Assembly (NCBI GenBank): GCA_913052485.1
Contig: CAJXDN010000008.1
Span: 1 to 52,492, forward strand
From: an uncultured Flammeovirgaceae bacterium
Lineage (GTDB): Bacteria > Bacteroidota > Bacteroidia > Cytophagales > MED-G16
Reading direction: 5' to 3'
Length of the DNA stretch: 52,492 nt
Part shown: positions 1-8,906 of the stretch, piece after piece
How positions within the stretch are numbered: position 1 is the first letter of the stretch
How the letters are laid out: each line of letters opens with the position of its first letter
Notes under the pieces: generated by a model
Told to the model about the DNA's origin: nothing
What the model saw: the letters and a program-made list of their open reading frames with translations, nothing else
Database searches by the model: none
Made by a program: the position numbers and the translations under genes

Positions 1-55
1 GAACCCCTGTTTCCAGGATGAAAACCTGGCGTCCTAACCCCTAGACGAAGGGACC
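1..55 (-). tRNA. tRNA-Glu (anticodon TTC), 3' part cut by window edge
   Basis: Read on the minus strand, the sequence starts GGTCCCT (55 to 49) and continues with a D-arm (GTCTAGGGGTTAGGAC). The anticodon stem is CCAGG/CCTGG around the loop TTTTCAT, giving anticodon TTC. The variable region and the beginning of the T arm follow, and the window edge cuts the gene inside the T loop. The acceptor 3' strand and CCA status cannot be seen. It is divergent from gapA. A TATATTTG box at 66-73 sits just upstream on the same strand. Confidence 0.93.
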
Positions 56-65
56 TATACGGATG

Positions 66-73
66 CAAATATA
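66..73 (-). promoter_or_regulatory. Candidate -7 promoter box for tRNA-Glu
   Basis: On the minus strand 73 to 66 reads TATATTTG, an exact match to the Bacteroidota -7 consensus TAnnTTTG. It lies about 10 bases upstream of the tRNA-Glu 5' end, the spacing expected for a short tRNA leader. I see no good TTTG -33 partner at 17-23 bases (only TTTA-like), so support is the box plus its position. Confidence 0.45.
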
Positions 74-151
74 AACTAGTACTCAAAAAATCATAAAAGT
101 TTTAATAAAAATAATTTGATAACATTAATTTATTTGTTTTAAAAAGAATGA

Positions 152-1189
<1,038 letters not shown>

Positions 1190-1192
1190 TAG

Positions 1193-1783
1193 CTAGATCA
1201 TTATCACTTTATTATTTCTCATTTCCTCAACAGCATCTCTTGTATCGTTTTTATTTATACCTTTAGTACATTTCAGAATTACTCGAGTATCTATTCCCTC
1301 TCTAATAGAATCAATTGCAGTAAACTTCACACAATACTCAGTAGTTAAACCAACACAATCAATTTTTTGAATTCCTTTACTTTTTAAATAATCTCTTAAC
1401 TCTGTAGGTGCATTCTTTGAATTATCATAGAAGCCGCTGTAGCTGTCTATATCTTTATCGGATCCCTTATAAATAATTTTATCAATTTTTTTTTGATTTA
1501 ATTCTTTTGGAAACTCTGAGCCAAAAGTATTTTGAATACAGTGGTCTGGCCACAAGATTTGGCTTAAACCATTAATTTCTAGAATTTGACCTACTTCCAA
1601 ACCCTGATGATTAGATGCAAAACTTATATGATTTTTTGGGTGCCAGTCTTTAGTAGCTATTATGTGATCATAACTTTCCATTAATTCATTTATTGGATTA
1701 ACAATTTTATCACCATCTCTAACTTCCAGAGATCCGCCTGGTAAAAAATCATTTTGAAGATCTATAATTAATAATGTCTTCAT
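1193..1783 (-). CDS. pncA: Nicotinamidase / pyrazinamidase
   Basis: Hydrolyses nicotinamide to nicotinate, the first step of NAD salvage. The isochorismatase-fold protein has 196 residues. Active-site Asp8 is in IIDLQNDF, the predicted metal ligands are Asp46 and His48 (KDWHPKNH) plus His81 (PDHCIQNT), catalytic Lys is at about 106, and nucleophile Cys151 is in GLTTEYCVK. All catalytic positions are intact. The ATG overlaps the end of pncB by 4 bases, so the enzyme making nicotinate is translationally coupled to the one using it. It is the last gene of a minus-strand run of four that starts at 4707. Confidence 0.95.
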   Translation of the reverse strand: MKTLLIIDLQNDFLPGGSLEVRDGDKIVNPINELMESYDHIIATKDWHPKNHISFASNHQGLEVGQILEINGLSQILWPDHCIQNTFGSEFPKELNQKKIDKIIYKGSDKDIDSYSGFYDNSKNAPTELRDYLKSKGIQKIDCVGLTTEYCVKFTAIDSIREGIDTRVILKCTKGINKNDTRDAVEEMRNNKVIMI

Positions 1784-3234
1784 CCCCTTAACTTAAGTAT
1801 CATTTTCTTTTTTTCCAGAAATAGGTTTTCCTCAATGCCAACTGGATAATAGTGAGGATTTTTCAGTCTTTTATGTGAATCATCTAACATCATTAAGTCT
1901 TTACTCAATTTCGACTTTATTTTATCTAGGCTGGGAACTTTATACCTAAGTTTTCCTTTGTTAAAAATTTTAGTTAGTAGCTTTTCTTTAGAAAATGAAT
2001 CATTAAATAATTTTGATCTAGTAGAATCATTTGGGTCAATCATTTTAAATCTTTTTAAAATATTATTTTTTTCATATATCATATCACCTCTAAATAATCC
2101 ATTTTTAGAATATCTGATGATTTGATTTATTCCAGGATTATTAATTTTTATTTTCTGCTCGGACAACTTAATCTTTCTCTGCCATTTACCCTTTGAGTTT
2201 TTCATTGAAGTAATTTTATAAACTGCTCCAAGAGATGGGTTATCATATGCAGTTACTAATTTAGTTCCAATACCCCAAACACTAATTTTAGATTTTTGAC
2301 TTTTTAAACTTTCAATTAAAAATTCATCTAAATCATTACTTGCAACAATTTTCACATACTGCAAACCACTTTCGTCAAGTTTTGATCTAGTTATTTTACT
2401 CAGGTAGGCTAAATCACCTGAATCAATTCTGATACCAAGTAATTTTTTACCTCTTTCCTCCATCTCTTTAGCAACTAATATTGCATTTTCAACACCATGT
2501 AATGTGTCAAAAGTATCAACCAATAAAATACAGTTATTAGGCATAATTTCTGCATACTCCTTAAATGATTCTAATTCATTATCAAATGCGAGAACCCAGC
2601 TATGGGAGTGAGTACCACTTACTGGTATATTAAAAAGTTTCCCCGCGAGAACATTTGAAGTTTTAGATGATCCACCTACATAGGATGCTCTACTTGCTGA
2701 TAACGACCCATCGACTCCTTGGGCTCTCCTAAGACCAAACTCCAATATTGAGTCATTTTTTGCACTATATCTCATCCTTGAGGCCTTGGTCGCAATCAAG
2801 GTATTAAAGTTAAAAATATTAATAATAGCAGACTCTACGAGTTGACATTGATATATAGGACCTCTAACATTAAGTATCGGTTCATTAGCAAAGATTACTC
2901 TACCCTCTTCGACGGCTTCAACATCACAAGAAAACTTAAAAGTTTTTAAAAATTTTAAAAATTTTTCTTCAAATAATTTTTTACCATTATCGGCTCTTAA
3001 TGTTTTTAAATATTTGATATCTGATTCACTAAATTTTAAATTATTCAAATAATCAATAATCAACTCTAATCCACAACAGACAGCATAACCAGAATCAAAT
3101 GGATTTTTTCTAAAGAAAACAGAAAAATTTGCTTCTCTCAAGTGTATATTCTTCTTCCAGTACCCATAACTCATTGTTATTTGATATAAATCTGTCAGAA
3201 GAGACAAAGATGTATTATATATTTTGCTTATCAC
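1780..3234 (-). CDS. pncB: Nicotinate phosphoribosyltransferase
   Basis: Joins nicotinate to PRPP, with ATP hydrolysis, to give nicotinate mononucleotide (Preiss-Handler pathway). The 484 residues are typical of the longer bacterial type. Recognisable parts are the N-terminal SLLTDLYQITMSYGYW, the GTHSHSW segment carrying the regulatory/phospho-acceptor histidine region, and RIDSGDL of the phosphate-binding barrel. The start is GTG at 3234, because the family's SLLTDLYQ block begins only ten residues in and no ATG lies closer. The start lies 20 bases inside the upstream permease gene, and the end overlaps pncA by 4. NadE later in the window would complete the route to NAD. Confidence 0.95.
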   Translation of the reverse strand: MISKIYNTSLSLLTDLYQITMSYGYWKKNIHLREANFSVFFRKNPFDSGYAVCCGLELIIDYLNNLKFSESDIKYLKTLRADNGKKLFEEKFLKFLKTFKFSCDVEAVEEGRVIFANEPILNVRGPIYQCQLVESAIINIFNFNTLIATKASRMRYSAKNDSILEFGLRRAQGVDGSLSASRASYVGGSSKTSNVLAGKLFNIPVSGTHSHSWVLAFDNELESFKEYAEIMPNNCILLVDTFDTLHGVENAILVAKEMEERGKKLLGIRIDSGDLAYLSKITRSKLDESGLQYVKIVASNDLDEFLIESLKSQKSKISVWGIGTKLVTAYDNPSLGAVYKITSMKNSKGKWQRKIKLSEQKIKINNPGINQIIRYSKNGLFRGDMIYEKNNILKRFKMIDPNDSTRSKLFNDSFSKEKLLTKIFNKGKLRYKVPSLDKIKSKLSKDLMMLDDSHKRLKNPHYYPVGIEENLFLEKKKMILKLRG

Positions 3235-4060
3235 TTCTAAAAAATACTACATTAAATAAAACACCAATTGTTACCATAAACATGCCCACGTAAACTAAAA
3301 AATTAAAATTTTCATTAAAATAAATGCTTCCAATTGCTATAACAAATAATATCTCAATATAACTAACAATTGATACCTTTGAAACCTCAGATGACTGGTA
3401 AGATTTTGTCATAAAATACTGAGCGAACTGAGTGAATATACCAATAGATATTAAAATTATATAATCGTTAAATGATGGAGTTACCCAATTAAAAAAACTA
3501 ATTAACCCACCTATGGGGAAAGCAATCATAGGAAAATAAATCATCAATACTAGAGAATGCTCTCTATCCTTCAAATATCTTATAATGCTGTAAGCAAAGG
3601 AAGCACACAAGCTTCCAAGTCCACCTAAAATTATATAATAAATTGTTACCCTATCATCAAAACCTTGAATTAATAAAATTCCCAAAAAAGCTATGAGAAG
3701 TAAAATCCATTGTATCATAGACATCTTCTCTTTTAATATCGTGACACCAACTAGAGACGTGAAGAAGGGAGTTAAATATATTAAAGTAGATGCAGTTGCT
3801 AAGGGAATTTCTTGAAGAATTATAAAATATAGATAAAGACCAACAGTACCAAATATCCCTCTCATTAGCAATAATATTTTATTATTTCCCAGAATACTGT
3901 GGCCTTTTCTTTTTAATAATGAATAAGTAATAACAAACGAAATTAAACACCTAAAAAAAACTATCTCCATAGGTGGAATATGTGGCAAGAGTTTAACTCC
4001 AATTTTTACAATCATAAAAAAAATTGTAGCAAAAAACATAAAATAGACCCCCCTACTCAA
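3215..4060 (-). CDS. EamA/DMT-family permease
   Basis: A hydrophobic inner-membrane protein of 281 residues with about ten predicted transmembrane segments and the two-repeat EamA (drug/metabolite transporter) architecture. The first repeat includes PPMEIVFFRCLISF, typical of the family's helix 2. The likely start is TTG at 4060, forming a TTGA overlap with the lolD-type stop codon; the next candidate is an ATG at 4039, seven codons in. The 3' end overlaps pncB by 20 bases. EamA substrates cannot be predicted from sequence. The tight link to pncB and pncA makes an NAD precursor or related metabolite a candidate, but that is inference only. Confidence 0.85.
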   Translation of the reverse strand: MSRGVYFMFFATIFFMIVKIGVKLLPHIPPMEIVFFRCLISFVITYSLLKRKGHSILGNNKILLLMRGIFGTVGLYLYFIILQEIPLATASTLIYLTPFFTSLVGVTILKEKMSMIQWILLLIAFLGILLIQGFDDRVTIYYIILGGLGSLCASFAYSIIRYLKDREHSLVLMIYFPMIAFPIGGLISFFNWVTPSFNDYIILISIGIFTQFAQYFMTKSYQSSEVSKVSIVSYIEILFVIAIGSIYFNENFNFLVYVGMFMVTIGVLFNVVFFRSDKQNI

Positions 4061-4707
4061 CTTATTTTTCCATTATTTATCGTGTAACTCTGATCTGAAA
4101 TTTTTATGAAGTTTTTGTTATGAGTTACAATTATAAAGGTTTGACTTAGTTCCTTATTTAAATTTCTTATGATATCTATAAAATTTTGAGAATTCTTTGA
4201 GTCTAAATTTCCGGTGGGTTCATCGGCAAAAATAATATCAGGGGAATTAATCAATGACCTTGCAATAGCTACTCTTTGCTGTTCCCCACCTGACAAATGA
4301 TTTGGTTTATGGTTTAACCTATCACCTAGACCCAAAGTAACTAATAGCTCACTAGCCTTATTATAAACCTCTCTATCATCTTTCGAAGAGACATAACCTG
4401 GAAGACAGACATTTTCGATCACATTAAACTCATCAAGAAGATTATGAAACTGAAATATAAATCCAATATTTAAATTCCTAAAATTAGATAAATCGTTACC
4501 TTTCAGGGTATTGATTGGTAATTTATTGAAATAGACCGTACCTGAATCAGGCAAATCTAATGTACTCAGAATATATAATAAAGTTGATTTTCCAGCACCT
4601 GAGTTTCCGTAAATGGAAACTATACTACCCTTAGATATTTCTAAATTAATATTTTTTAAAACTTTTATATCACCAAATGACTTAGAAATATTGTTTGCCT
4701 TCAGCAT
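4057..4707 (-). CDS. lolD: LolD-type ABC transporter ATP-binding protein
   Basis: ATPase of the LolCDE/MacB class, normally paired with FtsX-fold permeases that extract lipoproteins or act on envelope substrates. The 216 residues have Walker A GNSGAGKS at 34-41, Q-loop FIFQFHNL near 84-91, signature LSGGE at 138-142 followed by QQRVAIARSL, Walker B IIFADE at 158-163 and the H-loop in VTHNK. It is the first gene of the lolD-EamA-pncB-pncA run. No FtsX-type permease is adjacent; the only one in the window is at 12098-13300. The lolD symbol rests on family resemblance, not on proven function. Confidence 0.85.
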   Translation of the reverse strand: MLKANNISKSFGDIKVLKNINLEISKGSIVSIYGNSGAGKSTLLYILSTLDLPDSGTVYFNKLPINTLKGNDLSNFRNLNIGFIFQFHNLLDEFNVIENVCLPGYVSSKDDREVYNKASELLVTLGLGDRLNHKPNHLSGGEQQRVAIARSLINSPDIIFADEPTGNLDSKNSQNFIDIIRNLNKELSQTFIIVTHNKNFIKISDQSYTINNGKIS

Positions 4708-4711
4708 AAAA

Positions 4712-4719
4712 CAAAGCTA
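4712..4719 (-). promoter_or_regulatory. Candidate -7 box for the lolD-EamA-pncBA operon
   Basis: Minus strand 4719 to 4712 reads TAGCTTTG, matching TAnnTTTG exactly. Its last base is only 5 bases from the A of the lolD ATG at 4707. If the box is used, transcription would start at or beside the start codon, giving a leaderless or nearly leaderless mRNA. No clear -33 TTTG is visible upstream. Confidence 0.45.
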
Positions 4720-4795
4720 ACTAATTAAAATTTTAAGGTTAAAAAATATTGTAAGATTTGATATATAATTTAATATAACTTAGTTTCGTAAAATC

Positions 4796-6013
4796 ATGAA
4801 TATACACGAATACCAAGCTAAAGAAATTTTAAAAAACCATAATGTAAAAATTCAAAATGGACACATAGCCTCCAGTCCTGAAGAAGCTGTAAAAGTTGCT
4901 AATAAATTATCTAAAGAGAGAAATACTGATATATTTGTTATCAAAGCTCAAATCCATGCAGGAGGAAGGGGTAAAGGAAAAATAATAGAAAGTGAATCAA
5001 ATGGTGTAGTTATTGCCAAGGATTTAGGTGAAGTGAAAGAAAAATCTTCAAAAATTATTGGGGGTACACTTGTCACTCATCAGACAGGGTCAGAAGGAAA
5101 AAAAGTAAATAAAATTCTTATTGCTGAAGATGTCTATTACCCAGGAGAAGATGAATTGAAAGAATTTTATCTTGGAATTTTACTTGACAGGTCAAATGGA
5201 AAAAATGTCATAATGGCTTCTACTGAAGGTGGGGTTGAAATTGAGAAAGTTGCAGAAGAGACTCCTGAAAAAATAATTAAGGAATGGGTTGATCCAAATC
5301 TAGGACTCCAAGGTTATCAAGTTAGAAAGATAGCATTTGCCTTAGGTTTGTCTGGAAATGCATTTAAGGAAATGATAAAGTTTATCTACTCTTTATATAA
5401 TGCCTATGATAAAATAGATGCCTCCCTATTTGAAATTAATCCAGTTTTAAAGACTTCAGATAATCAAATTCTTGCTGTAGATGCTAAAGTTAATATTGAT
5501 GACAATGCACTGTTCAGACAAAAAAATATCGAGAGTCTTAGAGATCTCTCAGAAGAAGACCCCTCTGAGATAGAGGCAAATAAATCTAACCTAAGCTATG
5601 TGAAACTTGAAGGTAATGTAGGATGTATGGTAAATGGAGCTGGTTTAGCCATGGCTACTATGGATATAATTAAATTATCTGGTGGTGATCCAGCTAATTT
5701 TTTAGATGTAGGTGGTACAGCAAGTGCTGAAACTGTAGAGGCAGGATTTAGAATAATATTAAAAGATTCAAATGTAAAGGCAATTTTATTAAATATTTTT
5801 GGTGGGATTGTGAGATGTGATAGGGTTGCAAATGGTGTCGTTCAAGCATATAAAAATATTGGAGAAATTAGTGTTCCTATTGTTGTCAGACTCCAAGGGA
5901 CTAATTCAGAGGAAGGTGCAAAAATCATTAGAGAGTCAGGATTAGAAGTTTTCTCAACAGATACATTACAGGATTCCGCAAATAAGATTAATGAAATATT
6001 AAAAGATAACTGA
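4796..6013 (+). CDS. sucC: Succinyl-CoA ligase (ADP-forming) beta subunit
   Basis: Beta subunit of the TCA-cycle enzyme that couples succinyl-CoA cleavage to nucleoside triphosphate formation. The 405 residues begin with the family hallmark MNIHEYQAKEIL and carry an N-terminal ATP-grasp domain (KAQIHAGGRGKG). The C-terminal CoA-ligase domain has GNVGCMVNGAGLAMATMD and the glycine-rich NIFGGIVRCD segment. The alpha subunit gene (sucD) is not adjacent, so the subunits are encoded apart. tRNA-Arg starts 3 bases after the stop codon, so the two may share a transcript. Confidence 0.96.
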   Translation: MNIHEYQAKEILKNHNVKIQNGHIASSPEEAVKVANKLSKERNTDIFVIKAQIHAGGRGKGKIIESESNGVVIAKDLGEVKEKSSKIIGGTLVTHQTGSEGKKVNKILIAEDVYYPGEDELKEFYLGILLDRSNGKNVIMASTEGGVEIEKVAEETPEKIIKEWVDPNLGLQGYQVRKIAFALGLSGNAFKEMIKFIYSLYNAYDKIDASLFEINPVLKTSDNQILAVDAKVNIDDNALFRQKNIESLRDLSEEDPSEIEANKSNLSYVKLEGNVGCMVNGAGLAMATMDIIKLSGGDPANFLDVGGTASAETVEAGFRIILKDSNVKAILLNIFGGIVRCDRVANGVVQAYKNIGEISVPIVVRLQGTNSEEGAKIIRESGLEVFSTDTLQDSANKINEILKDN

Positions 6014-6016
6014 ATT

Positions 6017-6090
6017 GCGTTAGTAGTTCAACTGGATAGAACATCAGATTTCGGCTCTGACGGTTGAGGGTTCGAATCCTTCCTAACGCA
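6017..6090 (+). tRNA. tRNA-Arg (anticodon TCG)
   Basis: A complete cloverleaf of 74 bases. The acceptor GCGTTAG pairs with CTAACGC before discriminator A6090. The D stem is GTTC/GAAC, and the anticodon stem TCAGA/TCTGA surrounds loop TTTCGGC, giving anticodon TCG (CGA codons). The T arm is GAGGG-TTCGAAT-CCTTC. No encoded CCA follows (the next bases are CAA). It begins 3 bases after the sucC stop and ends 12 bases before the acylase start. Confidence 0.95.
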
Positions 6091-6102
6091 CAAAGAGCAA
6101 AG

Positions 6103-8532
6103 ATGAAAAAAAAAATACTATTTGGTTTCCTGTTAATTCTTACCGGAACCCTAACCTATTTTCTAAATAATCAATTTAAAAATATTCCCCCACTTGGAAA
6201 ATTATTGAACCCATATAATGGATTTTGGAAGAATGCAGAATCCGATAAAATTAATTTTTTGAAAAATATCAATCTTAGTAACCTAAATGAAACTATAACA
6301 ATACAGTATGATAGTATGCTAATACCACACATTTATGCTAATAATGACGAAGATTTATTTTACGCTCAGGGTTATTTAACCGCAATGCATAGACTATGGC
6401 AAATGGAGTTTCAGATTAGAGCTGCCTCAGGTCAACTTTCGGAAATTATTGGAATAGGCGCTCTTAACAGAGATAGAGAGCAGAGGAGAAAAGGGATATT
6501 ACATGCCGCTAAAAGAACACTTAAAAAATCTAAAACAGATTTAGAAACAAATAAATTATTAGAAGCCTATGTCAGAGGAATAAATGAATATATCGATAAT
6601 TTAAACTATTCAAACTACCCCATTGAATATAAATTATTAGATTATAAACCTGAGAAATGGACTTTATTAAAAACGTTTATTTTAATGGAGTCTATGTCTG
6701 ATATGTTATCTAGCAGAGATACAGATATTGAAGATACTTACTTGCTAAATATTTTAGGGAAAGAAAAATATGACCAACTATTTCCAGAATTTGATGAGAG
6801 AATAGATCCTATAATTCCGAAGGGAACAAAATTTAATTTTAAAAATATGAACTTGGAGGTACCTAAAATAAAAAATTTTAATCTTCTTCCAAAAAAGACC
6901 TTAACAAAAGCCCACCAAGATAATGGAAGTAATAATTTTGCAATATCACCAGATAAAACAAAAAATGGAAATGTCTATGTTGCAAGCCAACCGGATCTAT
7001 CATTAAACTTACCTTCAATCTGGTATTTAATACATTTAAATTCTCCAACATATAATACAATGGGGGCTTCTTTACCAGGAGCACCTGGAGTTATTATTGG
7101 TTTTAATGATTATGTGGCCTGGGGAGAAACAAACGCAACAAGAGATGTTGTTGACTGGTATAAAATTAATTTTAGAGATAATTCAAGGAGTGAGTATAGA
7201 TACGGAAATAAATGGCTAAAAACTGAGAAAGTAATTGAAGAAATTAAAGTTAAAAATTCAGAAGTATTTTATGATACAGTAATATATACACACTACGGAC
7301 CTGTATCTTATGACCATAACTTCAGTAGAGATTCCCTAAAAACTAATTTTGCAATGAGATGGATTGCACACGACGAATCTGTTGAATATAAAACCTTCTT
7401 ATTATTAAATAAAGCTAGGAATATTTATGATATTGAGGAGGCACTCAAATATTTTCATGGCCCAGCTCAAAATTTTGCCTACGGAACAAAGTACGGTGAC
7501 ATTGGATTGACAATAGCCGGTAAGTTCCCAATTAAGTGGAAAGAACAGGGAAAATTTGTTTTAGATGGCTCTGACCCAAATCACGAGTGGCAAGACTACA
7601 TACCCTATGAGCATGCATTAAAAATTATAAATCCAAAAAGAGGTTTTGTGAGCTCCGCAAACCAACATCCATCAGAAAAAACATACCCTTATTATTATTA
7701 TAGTCATAATTATGAAATGTATAGAGGGAGAAGATTAAATGATAGACTTAAATCAATAAATTTTGTTGGATTAGAAGATATTATGAAAATTCAAAATGAT
7801 AATTTTAGTTACAAAGCATATGAAACTTTACCAGTCATATTAAATAAAATCGATACTGTAAGTTTAAGTAAAAAGGAACTCAAATATCGAAATCAGATTT
7901 TAGATTGGGACTATTTCTCTAACTCAAATAATACAAGTGCTCCAATATTTAATTTATGGTGGAGTAACATTAGAAAAAATCTTTGGGAAGAATTTGATAC
8001 TATGACATACTCGTACAGAAAACCAAATTCATTCACTACATCAAAGATATTAGAGGAATATGATGACTTTGATTTTTACGATGACATAACAACAAAAAAC
8101 AAAGAATCTATCAGTGATATTGTTAGTAAATCATTTATTGAGACAGTAGACTCTCTAGATAACTGGAAAGAAAGAAATAATAAATCTAAAATTTTATGGA
8201 AAGACTTTAAGAATACGAGAGTAAGGCATTTACTGGGAATTGAAAGCTTCAGTAAATATAATATAGATATTGGTGGCTATAGAAACACTGTAAATGCTGC
8301 AAGTCAGGGACACGGCCCATCATGGAGAATGATCGTAAAATTAAGCCAGTACGAAGAAACTGAGGCATGGGGAATTTATCCCGGTGGACAGTCTGGAAAT
8401 CCTGGTAGTCCAAATTATTTTGAAGGAATATATGATTGGGGTAAGGGTAACTATAAGAAACTACTTTTTAATAAAGAACCACTGACAAATAATTCAAAAA
8501 TTATTTATGAGAAAAAAATAATAATAAAATGA
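6103..8532 (+). CDS. Penicillin acylase family (Ntn-hydrolase) amidase
   Basis: A self-processing N-terminal-nucleophile hydrolase of the penicillin G acylase / acyl-homoserine-lactone acylase family. The ATG at 6103 gives 809 residues. The frame stays open 13 codons further upstream, but those codons lie inside tRNA-Arg, so I reject that start. A hydrophobic N-terminus (residues 5-20) marks export or membrane anchoring. The alpha-chain region ends near DNGSNNFAIS, where Ser276 is the expected nucleophile freed by autocleavage. The beta chain carries the late motif GGQSGNPGSPNY. The substrate is unknown; candidates are N-acyl amides, including quorum signals or envelope amides. It overlaps the next gene by 4 bases. 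Confidence 0.9.
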   Translation: MKKKILFGFLLILTGTLTYFLNNQFKNIPPLGKLLNPYNGFWKNAESDKINFLKNINLSNLNETITIQYDSMLIPHIYANNDEDLFYAQGYLTAMHRLWQMEFQIRAASGQLSEIIGIGALNRDREQRRKGILHAAKRTLKKSKTDLETNKLLEAYVRGINEYIDNLNYSNYPIEYKLLDYKPEKWTLLKTFILMESMSDMLSSRDTDIEDTYLLNILGKEKYDQLFPEFDERIDPIIPKGTKFNFKNMNLEVPKIKNFNLLPKKTLTKAHQDNGSNNFAISPDKTKNGNVYVASQPDLSLNLPSIWYLIHLNSPTYNTMGASLPGAPGVIIGFNDYVAWGETNATRDVVDWYKINFRDNSRSEYRYGNKWLKTEKVIEEIKVKNSEVFYDTVIYTHYGPVSYDHNFSRDSLKTNFAMRWIAHDESVEYKTFLLLNKARNIYDIEEALKYFHGPAQNFAYGTKYGDIGLTIAGKFPIKWKEQGKFVLDGSDPNHEWQDYIPYEHALKIINPKRGFVSSANQHPSEKTYPYYYYSHNYEMYRGRRLNDRLKSINFVGLEDIMKIQNDNFSYKAYETLPVILNKIDTVSLSKKELKYRNQILDWDYFSNSNNTSAPIFNLWWSNIRKNLWEEFDTMTYSYRKPNSFTTSKILEEYDDFDFYDDITTKNKESISDIVSKSFIETVDSLDNWKERNNKSKILWKDFKNTRVRHLLGIESFSKYNIDIGGYRNTVNAASQGHGPSWRMIVKLSQYEETEAWGIYPGGQSGNPGSPNYFEGIYDWGKGNYKKLLFNKEPLTNNSKIIYEKKIIIK

Positions 8533-8906
8533 ACTTTATATTAAGAATACTTATTGTAGGAATATCCTCATATTATATACCTAGTATACTTCCCTGGTGG
8601 ACAATTATTATTATTCCATTTATTCTCGGATGCTTATTTGACGATAATTACCTTTCACATTTTTTAAGTGGATTTATAGGCACAGGAGTGGCATGGATAT
8701 TTATAATTTTAAGCATTGATTTTAATACTCAATCGATCTTATCTGAAAAAATTATAAAAATTTTAGAAGTTGATTCAGTTAATTATATTATTATTTTAAT
8801 ATCAGTTGTAGGAGGAATAGTTTCAGGACTAGGTATGATCACGGGATATACTCTTAGGAGAATATTTATAAATGAAAAAGATAATAGAGATTTTAAGTTT
8901 AATTGA
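8529..8906 (+). CDS. Small membrane protein, unknown function
   Basis: 125 residues with three to four hydrophobic segments (about 5-20, 24-40, 44-66 and 85-108) and a charged C-terminal tail. I recognise no family motif. It overlaps the acylase stop by 4 bases (ATGA), which suggests translational coupling and possibly a role at the same membrane, such as supporting or anchoring the acylase. Its end overlaps the convergent glutathione peroxidase gene by 8 bases. Confidence 0.7.
   Translation: MNFILRILIVGISSYYIPSILPWWTIIIIPFILGCLFDDNYLSHFLSGFIGTGVAWIFIILSIDFNTQSILSEKIIKILEVDSVNYIIILISVVGGIVSGLGMITGYTLRRIFINEKDNRDFKFN

Noticed and set aside
4752-4788. sucC promoter candidates TAAGATTTG and TAGTTTCG
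   Set aside because: Each departs from TAnnTTTG by an extra base or a mismatch, so neither is listed.
6064-6102. N-terminal extension of the acylase (13 codons)
   Set aside because: These bases belong to tRNA-Arg and its trailer; the hydrophobic signal starts at ATG 6103.
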